Below are positions 48,210-59,644 of a DNA stretch of 64,000 nt, piece by piece. Location of the stretch: the NCBI GenBank assembly GCA_949130495.1, contig OX422217.1, forward strand, positions 575,084,606 to 575,148,605. Direction: 5' to 3'. Below the pieces are notes generated by a model. The model did no database searches. It saw only the letters and a program-made list of their open reading frames with translations, and was not told where the DNA came from. Made by a program: the position numbers and the translations under genes. Within the stretch, counting starts at the first letter, position 1, and each line of letters starts with the position of its first letter. Origin of the DNA: Sambucus nigra (Eukaryota > Streptophyta > Magnoliopsida > Dipsacales > Adoxaceae).

Positions 48210-50330
48210 ATGGCCTCTTTTGTGAGCACTGCAGTCCACCGGGAGTGGTTGTCTATTGATGACTGGGCGAATGTGGAGTGGAGGGATAGGGCACCTCTTT
48301 CTTTGGGGAGTGAGAACTCCTTTGATGCGTTTGAGCCTGTTACGGATGAGAGGACCTTGGTGCGGGAGCCATCGCGTCATCGCTCTTTGAGAGTGATCCC
48401 CGACTGTTATGTAAGTAACCCGACCTTTGGCATTTTTCTTATTTGGTGATTTTTCTTTCTTGACTTTTGATGAGACTTTTCTTTTTGCCAGTCTGATATT
48501 TCCTTGAAGAACATGCGTGCCCATGGGACAACAGGGCTCAGGAATGTCTGGGAGCATCTCCCACCTATGGTGTGTTGGATGGTATCATCAGCGGGTTTTG
48601 TGCGGTTGGCATCGACGCTGGATGAGACACCTCGTTCGACGACAGTCTTGTACGCTTTGGGAGAGAGGTGGTTGGATACTACCCACACCTTTCATTTCGG
48701 CTTCGGGGAGATGACTGTGACTCCCATAGACGTGCAACAGCTACTGGGGCAGGATCGTGATGGAGAGCAGATAGAGGTGGATCGCTCTTTACGGGTGAGA
48801 CCAGAGGCAGTGCGTGCGACTCTTGGTGATGTAGGGAGGATAGTTTTTGGGGATTCTATCCGGATGTCCCTGCTGAAGGATGTTCTGCTGAGCAGGGTAA
48901 TTGATGTGGAGGATGATCTGCAAATGAGGCAGATGGCCCGGTTATTCATTTTACTGGTGTTGGGAGGTTTCATGGTGGCGTCGAGCGGCGACGTCGTCCA
49001 TTTGTGGTTCTTGCCGTACCTGAGGATGTTTTCGAACATCCCTTTATATGATTGGGGGAGTCTAAATTTGGTGACCCTTTACTTTTCTCTGGATGCATTC
49101 AGCCGGTGCTGCTGGTAGACTTTTACTGGAGCCACGTACCTTCTTGAGTTATTCTTCAGTTTGTGCATTTCTTTTCATGAATTCGCATTTTCCTATCATG
49201 CATTCGCATTTTCCTTATGCGTCTCTTTTTGTTTGCGAATTTAGATGTGGTTCTATGAGGTGATTGGGTGCAACACCCCATTGATCGCTTTGAAGGACGA
49301 CACTGTTGGGGACTTCTGTCGATTGTATCGATGGCGTAAGGCCAACCGATAGTCGAAGGGATTTCTCTCCCTGGAGGCGATGCGTCAGGTCTTGAATGAC
49401 CTGACCAGTGGTAGGGTAAGACTCTTTCCGTTTCAGTATTGTTTTTTTCACCTTCTGATCTTGTATTGACTTATTCTTGCTTAGATATTTCAGGTGACCT
49501 TTTATCCCTGGGGGACAACCATACAGGGTGCGGGGGTGACTGGGGTGAATGCGCGAATAAGGCGCTTACTGGCGCATGAGTTCGGCCATTCCTGGTATCT
49601 CGGGGAGAGGGTGGTTTGTCAGATTGCTGAGGAGGAGGTGGTGGTGCCACCCGCGTAGCCCCCTACGTCTATGAGGCATGAGCGACTGATGTTGGAGGAT
49701 GAGAGGATCACGACGATGATCGGTGAGTCCTACTTGCTATACACCAATATGGCTGCGCCGTATGACTATATGGATTTTGTGACGAGCTGGTTGATGGCGC
49801 TCAACATATATGATGCGTTGCCTTTCTTTCCTACGGGTTCGAGTCGGGCGGTGGGATCTTCCGACAGCGGCGCTGGTCCGTCGACATCTGCGGCGGCGGT
49901 GACCTCGGAAGTTCCTTTTGTGCGGTTCCATACCCCTTGGTACACCATCCGAAGAGCTGATGGAGGGATGGTGCCTATGTTGCACCGTCCTCATGCGATG
50001 GATCCGGAGGAGTTGGGTTTGACAGAGGAGGTCCTTCGACCTACGGTATACCTTTCTGTTCCTCTCTTTCTTTCTTTTCTGGTTTGGTAATCCTTGCCTT
50101 GATACTGATTTTGCTTTTTCTTTCAGCAAGTTCGGTTGTTGACCACTTGTCTCAAGGACATCAGAGACTGGATATCTTCGGTGACTACCCATATTCGAGA
50201 CGTGGTTCCTGTTCCTTCTTGCTTGGTGCCGTCTGCCTCGTTTGGAGAGGATTCTGGCTCGAGTAGTGGTGGTGAGACATCTCGCCGTAGGGGGAAGAGA
50301 GCATGTCGCAGGGGTGGAAGCTCTTAGTGA
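48210..50330 (+). pseudogene. Plant mobile domain (PMD/MAIN-like) gene, antisense within element D
   Basis: Five exons with good sites: 48210-48410 (GTAAGT), 48492-about 49150, 49245-49415 (GTAAG), 49494-50045 (GTATAC) and 50127-50330. All resolved junctions are in phase 0. Exon 2 has the PMD signature: WEHLPPMVCWMVSSAGFVRL, ERWLDTTHTFHFGFGEMTVT, DVQQLLGQDRDG and LFILLVLGGFM. Exons 3-4 continue with DDTVGDFCRLYRWRKANR and NARIRRLLAHEFGHSWYLG. The C-terminus is basic (SRRRGKRACRRGG). In-frame TAGs at 49116, 49350 and 49656 would each be CAG before a C-to-T change. PMD proteins such as MAIN/MAIL1 act with a PP7-type phosphatase in silencing and genome stability; many PMD copies are in transposons. 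Confidence 0.8.
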
Positions 50331-50777
50331 GAGAGAGAGAGGATGTAACATAGAACACAAATATATGCAATACAATGGAGTTTTTTATTATCTCTTATGA
50401 ATGAATGCATGCACATGCACTTTTTACTTTGCTGCTGAGACCGTAAAAAGGAATATTTTTGGAATATTTTTGAAGGAAAGTTTTTTTTTTTATTTTAAAA
50501 GGGGAAATTATATAAGGAGGAAAAGGGATTTTGAAATCCTGTTGAGAATATTAATTTATTTTTATTGAGTTTTCTGATTTAACAAAAGAGGAAAAAGGAA
50601 AATTTCCAAAGATGTGGGGTGGCCGATCGACAAGCCCCTTGTCCTGCCTATCGGCAGTTCAGCCGAGTCCTATCAATTCAAAGCTTTGATTGGTACCCTC
50701 TTAAGCCTTTGGTACTTTGTGGGGTAGGATTCCCTCCGATTTCTGTAGGGATTATGTCCCTTGTGAGGATTTTCAAG
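50331..50777. other. Spacer between the two antisense genes of element D
   Basis: Holds the 3' end of the PMD gene and the promoter of the next gene. CCTATCGGCA-type sequence near 50637 resembles part of the LTR (45196). Confidence 0.45.
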
Positions 50778-50785
50778 TATAAAAA
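50778..50785 (+). promoter_or_regulatory. TATA box of the DUF7745-like gene
   Basis: TATAAAAA at 50778, followed by a G-rich stretch and a pyrimidine-rich leader, 82 bases before the ATG at 50860: a normal plant core-promoter layout. Confidence 0.6.
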
Positions 50786-50859
50786 GGGGGAAGGGTGGAG
50801 TGTTTTCATCACACCTTTGCATTCTTACCCACTTGCCCATTATCTTTTAGCCTTGCAAT

Positions 50860-52148
50860 ATGGCTCTCCCTGGTAGCATCGAGTTTTCCAACTACCTCGA
50901 AGCCTTGTAAGAAATGTGCTCTTATAATGTCAACTACGATGCTTTCAACATGCATCGAGTCTCCCTGTGGGGCAATCGGCCTCTTGAGTGGAACGTGCTG
51001 ATGGCGGAGGTACAATTCTGGTACCCCGAAGACCATATATTCTGCTTCGGGTTGGAGGAAGTTTGTCCTACCTACGAGGAATTTTCTGCCATACTAGGTG
51101 TAAATCCCAGTGTTGTTGCGGCTTTGCTCGAATTTTCCCGCTCTCCTAGGGATTTGTTGGCCGGGCTTCTTCGTATTTTGCCTTCAGCGGCCAAATCATT
51201 AGTTACTGGAGGAATGATCTCCCTCCCGGCGATACTACAGTCCGTGAATTTGCGGGACGTAGGTGATGCTGGTTATGTTGGAGCCTTTGTTCTGGGCCTG
51301 GTTTCAAAATTACTGCTGGTGACTGGGGGGTACAAGTGGACCCACAACTTACAGCCATTACCTCATGGATGTCATATCATCGCAATCCTCCGGCAGTGAT
51401 ACTGGTGGAGACCCTGAATGGCCTGGATGCCTGGAGAGAAGGTCATTCTAATTTTTTTGAGGGGTAGCCCCGTAATGCTGTTCATGTGGTTGTCTGAAAG
51501 ATTCCGCTTGGAGACTCCTCCAGAGTATCCCTTGTCGATCGTACCCAACTTCTTTTCATGCTACTTCATCAGTGTTGGCCCGTATGTTGAGAACTGGGAA
51601 AATTGGCTTGTGGAGCATGGGGCTCGTGGGCTGTATTGGTCAGTGCCTTGGTAGGGGCCGTTGCAGCCCGTTCTGGAGCTAGGAGAGTACTCATATGTGC
51701 GACTGGTTGGTCTCAGGCATACCTCTTTTTACTTCCTTTGGCGGCTTTTGCACCAATTCGGCTGGGTGCAGGTCGTGCCCCCTCGGACCTCAAATTTCTT
51801 TTCGATAGAAGATTTGACTGAGCGCCTGCGTCTGTTGCTTGGGTCTCTATGGGAAAATCAGCGTCCGTCGACCCGTCCCTCTCAGTCTGTCGGGGAGGTT
51901 TGGCATGTCCCCAAGATTATATGAGGTGGTTATAGAGGAAAGTAGTCAGCAAGATGTTGGCAGGGGAGAATGGACAAAGATGGTTTGTTTTATCTAACAC
52001 CATGGAAGGGGGTGTTGTGGTCTTTTCGAAGCTGGTTAAGGCTCATCGATCCATGGAGTGTTTACGACACTCTATTCAGGCAGGGGAAACTTGGGGACCT
52101 CCGGATCTAGATGATGAGGGTGCAGGCTCCTCTGGTGGCTATGGGTAG
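50860..52148 (+). pseudogene. DUF7745-like gene, antisense within element D
   Basis: ATG at 50860 (MALPGSIEFSNYLEAL), a TAA at 50908 where CAA is likely, then VSLWGNRPLEWNVLMAEVQF, DHIFCFGLEEVCPTYEEFSA and ILG, the pattern of DUF7745 proteins found in many plant retroelements (W...L...F.P...CF.F...E..PT.EE..A.LG). Frameshifts near 51397 and 51475 must be crossed to read VILVETLNGLDAWREGHSN, then SPVMLFMWLSERF. A late segment reads FLWRLLHQFGWVQVVPP. A poly(A) signal AATAAA lies at 52282. Function unknown; no intron needed up to 51900. Confidence 0.65.
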
Positions 52149-52281
52149 GACTCTTGGAGAGTTTATTTATGTAATAGGGAATGGATGTGGGGATTTTATT
52201 TGGCTTTTTATGGTAGTAGGGGGGAAGGGAGTTATCCGTTCCTTTTTCTTATGTAATCCGTGCTGAATTTCTTATTAATGA

Positions 52282-52287
52282 AATAAA
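52282..52287 (+). terminator. Polyadenylation signal of the DUF7745-like gene
   Basis: AATAAA about 130 bases after the last coding similarity, in TTATTAATGAAATAAACAAG. Confidence 0.4.
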
Positions 52288-52299
52288 CAAGTTTCTGAT

Positions 52300-52618
52300 C
52301 ATCGAGTTGTGCCTTTTGATGAGTTTTGTAATTTTGAATTATCTATACTGATCGCTAAGGCATTCATAATCCTTTTGTTCAAGTATTTTTAGAATGAACC
52401 GCCGTTCTCGGAGGTAAGAAAAGAATAGTATTTTGTGAAAAAGAAAGGGCCGCACTCATGTGAGGTGTATGAGCTACCTACGTACCTCTGGGGTTTTTGA
52501 AAAGTATTAAAATAATTTTTGTAGAGGATCAGGCCCACGTAGTTCTGGGTAGAGAGAAATGAAGTTTTTTTTTTAAGAATAGAAGGGGGATGGAAAGAGT
52601 CGTAGCGTGCCGAGATTT
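52300..52618. other. Spacer between pol end and antisense gene end of element D
   Basis: Convergent 3' ends of the minus-strand pol and the plus-strand gene. No other feature seen. Confidence 0.45.
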
Positions 52619-53863
52619 CTAACTAGGGGTAGAACTTCTTGAGATGGTCCAGATTGACTGGACGAGCCATCTCTTCCCCATATAGGTCAGTGAGCATGGC
52701 GGCCCGTCGGATAATATTTTCTTCACAATGTAGGGGCCGCTCCAATTGGGCTTGAATTTCCCTCTGGGGTCCCAGATGTGTTCTATTATCTCTTTGAGGG
52801 CTAAATCCCCCTCCCGAACACCGCGGTCCTTGACTCTCTTGTTGAATGATCGCGATATTCGGCGATGGTACCCCTGTATGTGGTAAAGTTCTTTTAATCT
52901 TCTTTCATCTAGGAGGGCTATCTCATCAAGACGACTTTGGCACCAGTCTTCTTCACTAACTTTGCTTTTGATCATGACGCGTAGCGAGGGTATTTCCAGC
53001 TCCACAGGTAGGACTTCTTCCATGCCGTAGACCAGAGAGTAAGGGGTAGCCCCAGTAGAGGTTGGAATTGAGGTTCGGTAGCCCCAAAGAGCGTACGAGA
53101 TTCGGTCGGCCCAATCCTTAAAACTTTTGATCATCTTGCTGATGTTGGCTTTGAGTTTTTTGTTGGCGGCTTCAACTCCACCATTGGTCTAAGGTCGGTA
53201 GGGAGAAGATTTGTGTCTCTGAATCCCGTACTCGTTGACTACTTTTGTGACTTTTGCTTCGAAATGTAACCTATTATTTGATACCAACTCGTGCGGGACC
53301 CCCTATCGGCAGATGATATTTTTCTTGAGGAAGGCCACTTTCTTGGCGTTCAGTACTGCGTATGACTCAGCTTCGACCCATTTGGTGAAGTAATCAATGG
53401 TGACTAGGATGAACTCATGTTCGTTTGAATCCCTTGGCGTAACCTTCCCTATGATGTCGATACCCTAGGTGGAGAACGGCCAGGGAGAGATCATGTTGTA
53501 TAATTCTCGTGGAGGCAAGTGTTGAAGATTGGAGAACTATTGGAATTTAAGGCACCTCCGAACATGGACGGTGCAATCCTGGATCATGGTGGTCCAGTAT
53601 TAGCCCTGCCGAATGATCTTCTTGGCGAGCATGTGACCATTCATGTGGGGTTCGCATTCCCCGCTGTGGATTACCTGCATTATTTTCTCAATCTCGGCCC
53701 CTGCGATGCAGTGCATATGAGTTCCATCGAAGTTCCTCTTGAGTAGGGCTTTATGACAGATGATGTATTGTGTGGAAAGTCTTCGAAAGGTCATTCGATC
53801 TTTCTTGTTGGAACCCTCAGGATACCTACCAGGTTTGAAGAGGCACCAGATATCATAGTACCA
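52619..53863 (-). pseudogene. Element D integrase
   Basis: The H2C2 region (53790-53600) reads MQVIHSGECEPHMNGHMLA and CTVHVRRCLKFQ, with the last zinc cysteine replaced by F. The DDE core (about 53500-53140) has GIDIIGKV (first D), but VSNNRLHFEA shows N in place of the second D; NGGVEAANKK keeps E. Stops interrupt at three places, including ST*GIDIIG where tryptophan is expected. The C-terminal part 53134-52619 (WGYRTSIPTSTGATPYSLVY, ELEIPSLRVM, FKPNWSGPYIVKKIL) is open. Inactive. Confidence 0.85.
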
Positions 53864-54400
53864 TCAATCGACTAGTTCAGGATCTTCGGTGGATACAAGC
53901 TCAATATGGTAGTAGTGGGTTGATTTATCTTGCTTTTGAACTAGGAAAGGGGTCATTGTTATTCCCTCGGGCATGTCTACTATGGAGGCCAAGGTGGTGA
54001 GAGCATCGGCTAGGTTATTCTTTATTCGGGGTAGGTAATGGAAGGTGATATCTCGGAATTGGGAGGCTAACTCTTCTAATTGGTCATGAAAGGGTTGGAG
54101 CTTTTCGTCCTTGACTTTCCACTTTCTGAGCACTTGATCGATGATAAGGGCAGAATTCTCGTAAACATCAAGGTATTGAATACCTTTCTTGAGAGCAACT
54201 TTGAGTCCCACGGTGCATGCCTCGTATTCCATCATGTTGTTGGTGCAAAGGAAATCGAATTTAATGGCGATGGGAGTGTGGGAGTCATCTGGGGCGATCA
54301 GAAGTATCCCAATGCCATATCCCTTTTTTGTTGGCAGCACCGTCAAAGAACATTTTCCATCGAAGTCGGTCTTGAGTGGTGCAGAGGATATTTTCATCTG
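53864..54400 (-). pseudogene. Element D second RNase H
   Basis: FDGAANKKG ends the upstream frame near 54320, and after a frameshift the 53864-54397 frame continues GYGIGILLIAPDDSHTPIA, NNMMEYEACTVGL, YENSALIIDQ and NLADALTTLAS. This is the Tat-type extra RNase H. The frameshift near 54310 breaks the polyprotein. Confidence 0.8.
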
Positions 54401-56027
54401 GGAATTCGGAAATCCAGACGTCTGCTTCGTCTATGGGGTAATCAGCAAGGTAGTCAGAGATGGCTCTTCCCTTAACAATTTTTTGTGTGACATACACAAT
54501 ATCGAACTCGGTTAGGAGCATCAACCATCGGGCCGTTAGACTGGATAAGGCAGGTTTCTCAAGTAGGTATTTGATGGGATCCATTCGGGATACAAGTTTG
54601 ATGGGGAAGGCGAGCATGTAGTGTTGTAACTTTTGGGTAACCCAGACAAGTGCAACACACGCCTTTTCCAAAGCAGTGTAGTTGACCTCGTACTCGGATA
54701 ATTTGCTACTGGCGTAATATATGGATCTTTCTTTATGAGAGTCTTTAAGGTATTGGGCTAGCAAAGCCCCAACTGCAGTGTTGGTTATTGTTAGGTATAG
54801 GAGCAAAAGGAGACCCTGCTGTAGTGGCATGAGGACTGGAGGTTGGGTCAGATATTGTTTGATTCGGTCAAAAGCTTCTTGGCAAGCCTCATTCCAAACC
54901 TTGGTTGAATCCTTTTGGAGGAGCTTGAAGATTGGTTCACAGATGGAGGTTAGCTGGCTGATGAACCGACTGATATATTGTAATTTCCTAAGAAAACGTC
55001 GGACTTCTTTCTCTGTTAGGGGTGGTGGAATCTCAAGTACGGCCTTCATCTTGGAAGGATCTGCTTCTATCCCCTTTTCGCTGACCATGAATCCCAATAG
55101 TTTTCCCCTTTTAACGCTGAAGACACACTTCTGTGGATTAAGTCGCATCTGATACTGTCGCAGTCGTTCGAAGAACTTCTGGAGAGAGGGAACATGACTT
55201 TCTCTAGTTTTGGACTTGATAATCATATCATCCACATAAATCTCGACCTCTTTGTGAATCAAATCATGCAGGATGGTTGTGGCAGCCCTTTGGTAGGTAG
55301 CCCCTGCATTTTTGAGATCGAATGGCATAACGGTGTAGCAAAAGGTTCCCCATGGGGTGATGAATGCGATTTTTTCTTGGTGATCGGGGTGCATCTTGAT
55401 TTGGTTGTATCCGGCAAACCCGTCGACGAATGACTTGAGTGCATGACTGGCTGTGTTGTCCATGATCATGTCGATATTGGGTAGTGGATAATTATCCTTT
55501 GGAGAAGCCTTGTTTAAATCTCAGTAATCTACACACATTCGAACCTTCCCTCCTGATTTTGGCATAGTTACAATGTTGGCTAGCCATGTGGGATATTCGA
55601 TCACTCGAATGAAATCCACGTTCAACTGTTTGACCACCTCTTCTTTGACCTTGAGCGACCATTCGGTGTGGAGCTTTCTCAATTTTTGTTTAATCGGCTT
55701 GTAATCTGGGAGAGTGGGGATCTCGTGCTGAGCTATTTCAGGATCGATGCCGGGCATATCATCATACGACCATGCGAATACATTCACGAATTCCTTTAGC
55801 GATTCTTCGAGTTGTGCCTCCTCATGCTCGTCAAGGGTGGCCCCTATCCTAATCTCGCGCAGTTGGCTACTAGAATCGAGATTAATAACAATAGTCTCTT
55901 CTTCATTAACTTGAATGCGGTTATATTGTTTATTATTAACTTTATTTAGATCAGTTAAGAATTGTTCATTTGCAAAATCATCATCATCAAAAGTTTGATT
56001 AGAATCTAAGAAGTTAATGTAAGGCAC
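54285..56027 (-). pseudogene. Element D reverse transcriptase and RNase H
   Basis: RT begins in 56027-55521 (KVRMCVDY at its end) and continues after a stop around 55519 in 55469-54285: FAGYNQIKMHPDHQEK, FDLKNAGATYQRAA, the intact catalytic YVDDMIIKSK, KCVFSVKRGKLLGFMVS. The RNase H follows with YYASSKLSEYEVNYTALEKA and ISDYLADYP. Catalytic residues of RT are present. Confidence 0.88.
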
Positions 56028-56033
56028 TACAAG

Positions 56034-56906
56034 TTACTCAAAATCTTCATTGATTTCATTGATAGGAAAGACAACATTGAGAACCTCATCAAAAGAGGTA
56101 TCGATTACATTTGAGCAAGGATAGACAACAGAAGAAGAAATAGGGTAAACATTAGGGTTAGGGGAGATTTCATGAGGTAGAACTGGCGCAGCATGCCAGT
56201 TGAGGAGAGGGGTATCAGCAGCTTTAATCAGACGAGATGGGTCCGTTGATGTAGTGCCTGAATGAACCATGCAAAGTGCCAACCCCAGTATCTGCAAGTT
56301 GAAGGAATCTTCAAAATCACTTTCCTCAGTCTCTTCGATATCTTTGATGAGTGATTATACGTGTTGTGGGAAACTTTCGACCCATGCGTAGCTATCTTGG
56401 AAAAAGATCTCCATTCTCGACCTTATTTTCTTGTCTGTGTGGTCATACCATGGTTCTGTAAAATCGTAAAAGGGTAAGTCTTCACCTTCTTTGATGAACT
56501 GTCCATTTAAGGAGTCTCCTGAGATAGTTCAGATGCAGTCTAATCTTCTCTTTGGTCGAGACTGGTGGATTATTCTGAGCTCTTGTTCTGATGGTTGATA
56601 CCCCAAGTCGCAAGGAGGGAAAGCTTTTGTCAGTTCGATAGGCTCAAGTATCCCTTGTTGCCTTTGCTCTAGCCCCAGTCCGGGCATGAAGTGCATGTTC
56701 CTGAACATCTGAATCACATTGACATTTCCATGAGGGTCATATTCTGGACAAACCCTTTCTTTGAAATCGTCCCCTGCCGGGAGTAGGAGTGGCTCAACTC
56801 AGAATCCTGATAGGAGCATATCATTTGACTCGTGCTGTATCTTAAGAATTGGACTGCTGGTATTTGCACCCTCGATATTTCCATCGTCACCCAAAATGGT
56901 GATGAC
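56034..56906 (-). pseudogene. Element D protease-RT linker with G-patch-like motif
   Basis: At 56717-56529 the minus strand reads MFRNMHFMPGLGLEQRQQGI, resembling the G-patch-like segment found between protease and RT in many Tat elements. 56297-56034 is an acidic linker. Ogre elements have an intron in this zone; I could not place one. Confidence 0.6.
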
Positions 56907-57570
56907 TCACCCGTCGGCGAAAAACTTTAATTTCTGATGGAGTGAGGAAGGCACACCCTTGATATTGTGGAGCCAGGGTCGTCCGAGCAATAGGTTAAAA
57001 TAAGATGGGATGTCTATGACTTGGAATTCGACGACAGGGTTTATAGGGCCAATCCTTATTGCAAGTTTTATGGATCCCATCACCTCACGATGGGAATTAT
57101 CGTAGGCACACACAGCGACGGAGGTTGGAGCGAGGTCGCTTTCTTTCAGCGCTAAACACTTGAAGGTTCTCAGAGGGAAAACATTCAAGGCCGATCCGTT
57201 ATTGATAAGAGAGAGTGGCACGGCCTTCCTCATAACTTCGACGGAGATGTTGAGTGCATGATTATGATTTGGCCCAATTCTGGGAATTTCTTCTTCAGAA
57301 AATGATAGCATTCGGGTTGAGATCAAGGATCCGATCAGATTTATCGCTTCTTCCGGTGTGGTAGAGGGAGGAACTATGGGTCTAGTGAGTAATTTGATTA
57401 AAGCGTTTCTGTGCAGCTTGGAATACATGAAAATCCCCCATAGAGTGATGTTAGCTTGGGTTTTCTTCAGTTGGTCGAGTATCTTGCTCTCCTCGATGGT
57501 TATCTCTGGCATAAGAAGGTTTTCAACACCCTTCCCTTTGTCATTTGCTGGCAATGAGCTTGGAAACTAG
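56907..57570 (-). pseudogene. Element D aspartic protease
   Basis: LSLINNGSALNVFPLRTF occupies the protease active site; the usual D-N-G-S is N-N-G-S, so the catalytic aspartate is lost (GAT to AAT type change). The domain continues EFQVIDIPSYFNLLLGRPWL and IKGVPSSLHQKLKFF, the standard end of Tat proteases. Confidence 0.8.
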
Positions 57571-59644
57571 TAATGTCTCCCTGATCTGGTCATGTGATTT
57601 ACTGAAAAAGGAAAGAACATGAATCCCGTTTCCTCATCAATCTCGAGTTATTCTGCCACCCTATTTATTTCTCCGAGTAGTTCTTCAAATGAGATCATCC
57701 CACATATGTCGGCTACTAGGCCAGTTCTTCCTGAGGCTTGTTCTTCACTTGAATCTTCAAATTCTTCACCCCATCCGGTGGTAACAATTCTGTCTTTCCA
57801 TGTAAAGTTGATGCATTCCATAACTTCAACGGCTTTTTCATACAAGTTCTCCCATTCTGTGGGGATATGTGTGATTGAAGGGACCAAGTGCCCTTGTAGC
57901 TTCAAAGTGTCAAGCAATCCGGTGATACTACAAATGCTGTTGGTTTGGCTGAATAATTCTGCCATAGTCTGGACAACATCATCCAGGATGACTTCGTCAG
58001 TTGGTACCACCCACTTGTCTGAATCTTCTGTGCTTCCAAGAATAGTTTACTGAATCTCTGGCAATCAATGACCATCTGAGGGAAATTTCAGCCCGAACTC
58101 TAGGAGTTGGTTTAACACCTCTGATAATTCTATACTTCCATTTTCAGAACGGGTACGGACAGTGATGCATGCTTTGGTAAGGAGTGATAGTGCCTGATCA
58201 GCGAGGATAGTAGGGTGTAGGAGGAAATATGGGCAAATTTGAAGAGGTTTAGGAGAGTATATGGGTGTGATTTGAGTTGACGGGTCAAAATCTGGGTTTT
58301 CTTCCAAGAAGATGGCATTGGTGTGATTCGGAAGTGGATTGTGAGTAGCGTTTGGCTTAGGATTGGCTGGTGGGGCGATGGTACCCCGATCAATGAGATC
58401 TTGGATTATGTTCCGAAGGTGAAAGCATTGGTCGGTGGTATGCCCAGCAGTTTGGTGAAAGGCGCAATGAGCATCGGTCTTGAAGTTACTTAGGAGTGGA
58501 TTTGGCAATGGACGGGGATCCAAGGGTTTGATGAGGTTTCGGCTTAACAGGGCTTGGTAAAATTTGGAGAGGGGAGCATGGAGCTCAATGTATTCCCTTC
58601 AGATGGGGGAAGGGCGGCTTTCTGGTGCCCATGATGTGGTAGGTTGAGAGATATTATTGATGGTTGAGACTGTAGAACTGGCAGGCTTGTCATACTTTCT
58701 AGGGGTGAACTGTCCGGACAACTTCTTTGGTTCAACCTCTGTTTTAACGAGGCTTTCCTCGATTTCCACTCTAGCCTTTCTGAGAGCTCGAAAGTGGAGA
58801 TAGTATTGTCCTCCCATCGTCACTCGAACATGATGCAATAAGTTCTTCTTCACTATGTTGACCTTCTCTTCCTAGGATGGCCGATTGATCATAGTAGCTG
58901 CTTGCTCCTTCCATCGGGTTATGAAGTTACTGACTGATTCTCCAGGATTCTATTTGAGCAGCTCTAAATCATGACGGGTGACCTCAAGCTCTTTGCTGTA
59001 TTTGTACTGCGACATGAATTCTCAGGCTACATCCTCCCAGCTACGAATTCTGGATTCCTCAAGAGATAAAAACCATCGGATGGCACTATCCTTCAAAGTT
59101 TGTTGAAATAATTGGGCCATCACCTCCTCAGAAGCCCCTAGTAGAGTCATAGAAAGATGATAACTGTGAAGATGAACAATCGGGAGTCCACTCCCTCTGA
59201 ACTTCTCGATATTTGGCACCTCGCTTTAGGATAAGGAGACATGTGGTTGTAGTCCATGTAATTCCTAGAGATCCTGACTTGGTCAAACTTCTTGGTAAGA
59301 ATCTTGAGATCCTCTTTGACTTTATTCAACTCCTCCTCTTTTGGATCAACGATCACAGGTAGGTTAGCCACATGATGGGCAATGTTTGGTATTAGAAGCT
59401 AGGTAGGCGGCGACCCATTAGCAGGAGGGGCATGTGGAGCGTGCTGATATTCTTTCGGAACCCAGATAGGCTCGGGTGGACCCATAGCACAAGGGAATAG
59501 GGCCTCGAGCTCTTGAGGAATATGAACCTGGTTTTGTTGCATCTCTCGGACCTCAGTTTGGAGGTTGTCAATCTTGGACACGAGCTGAGCTAGGAGTGTC
59601 ATCAGATCCGGCTGTATGACTTGTACTTGATCTGTATTCTCCAT
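57571..59644 (-). pseudogene. Element D gag
   Basis: The N-terminus is at 59644 (MENTDQVQVIQPDLMTLLAQ, then a coiled-coil-like LVSKIDNLQTEVREMQQNQ). The gag domain is broken over 59371-58599 (FRGSGLPIVHLHSYHLSMTL, IRWFLSLEESRIRSWEDVA). 58523-58065 carries the zinc-knuckle-like CAFHQTAGHTTDQCFHLRN. 58010-57648 is the linker to protease. Several frameshifts and stops. Confidence 0.8.

Noticed and set aside
47832..48557. Long minus-strand open frame of 241 residues
   Set aside because: It overlaps the first PMD exon on the other strand, has a skewed composition and no recognisable motif, and is not in the gag-pol order of element D.
49737..50375. Minus-strand open frame of 212 residues
   Set aside because: It is the shadow of the GC-rich last exons of the PMD gene; arginine- and histidine-rich with no domain.
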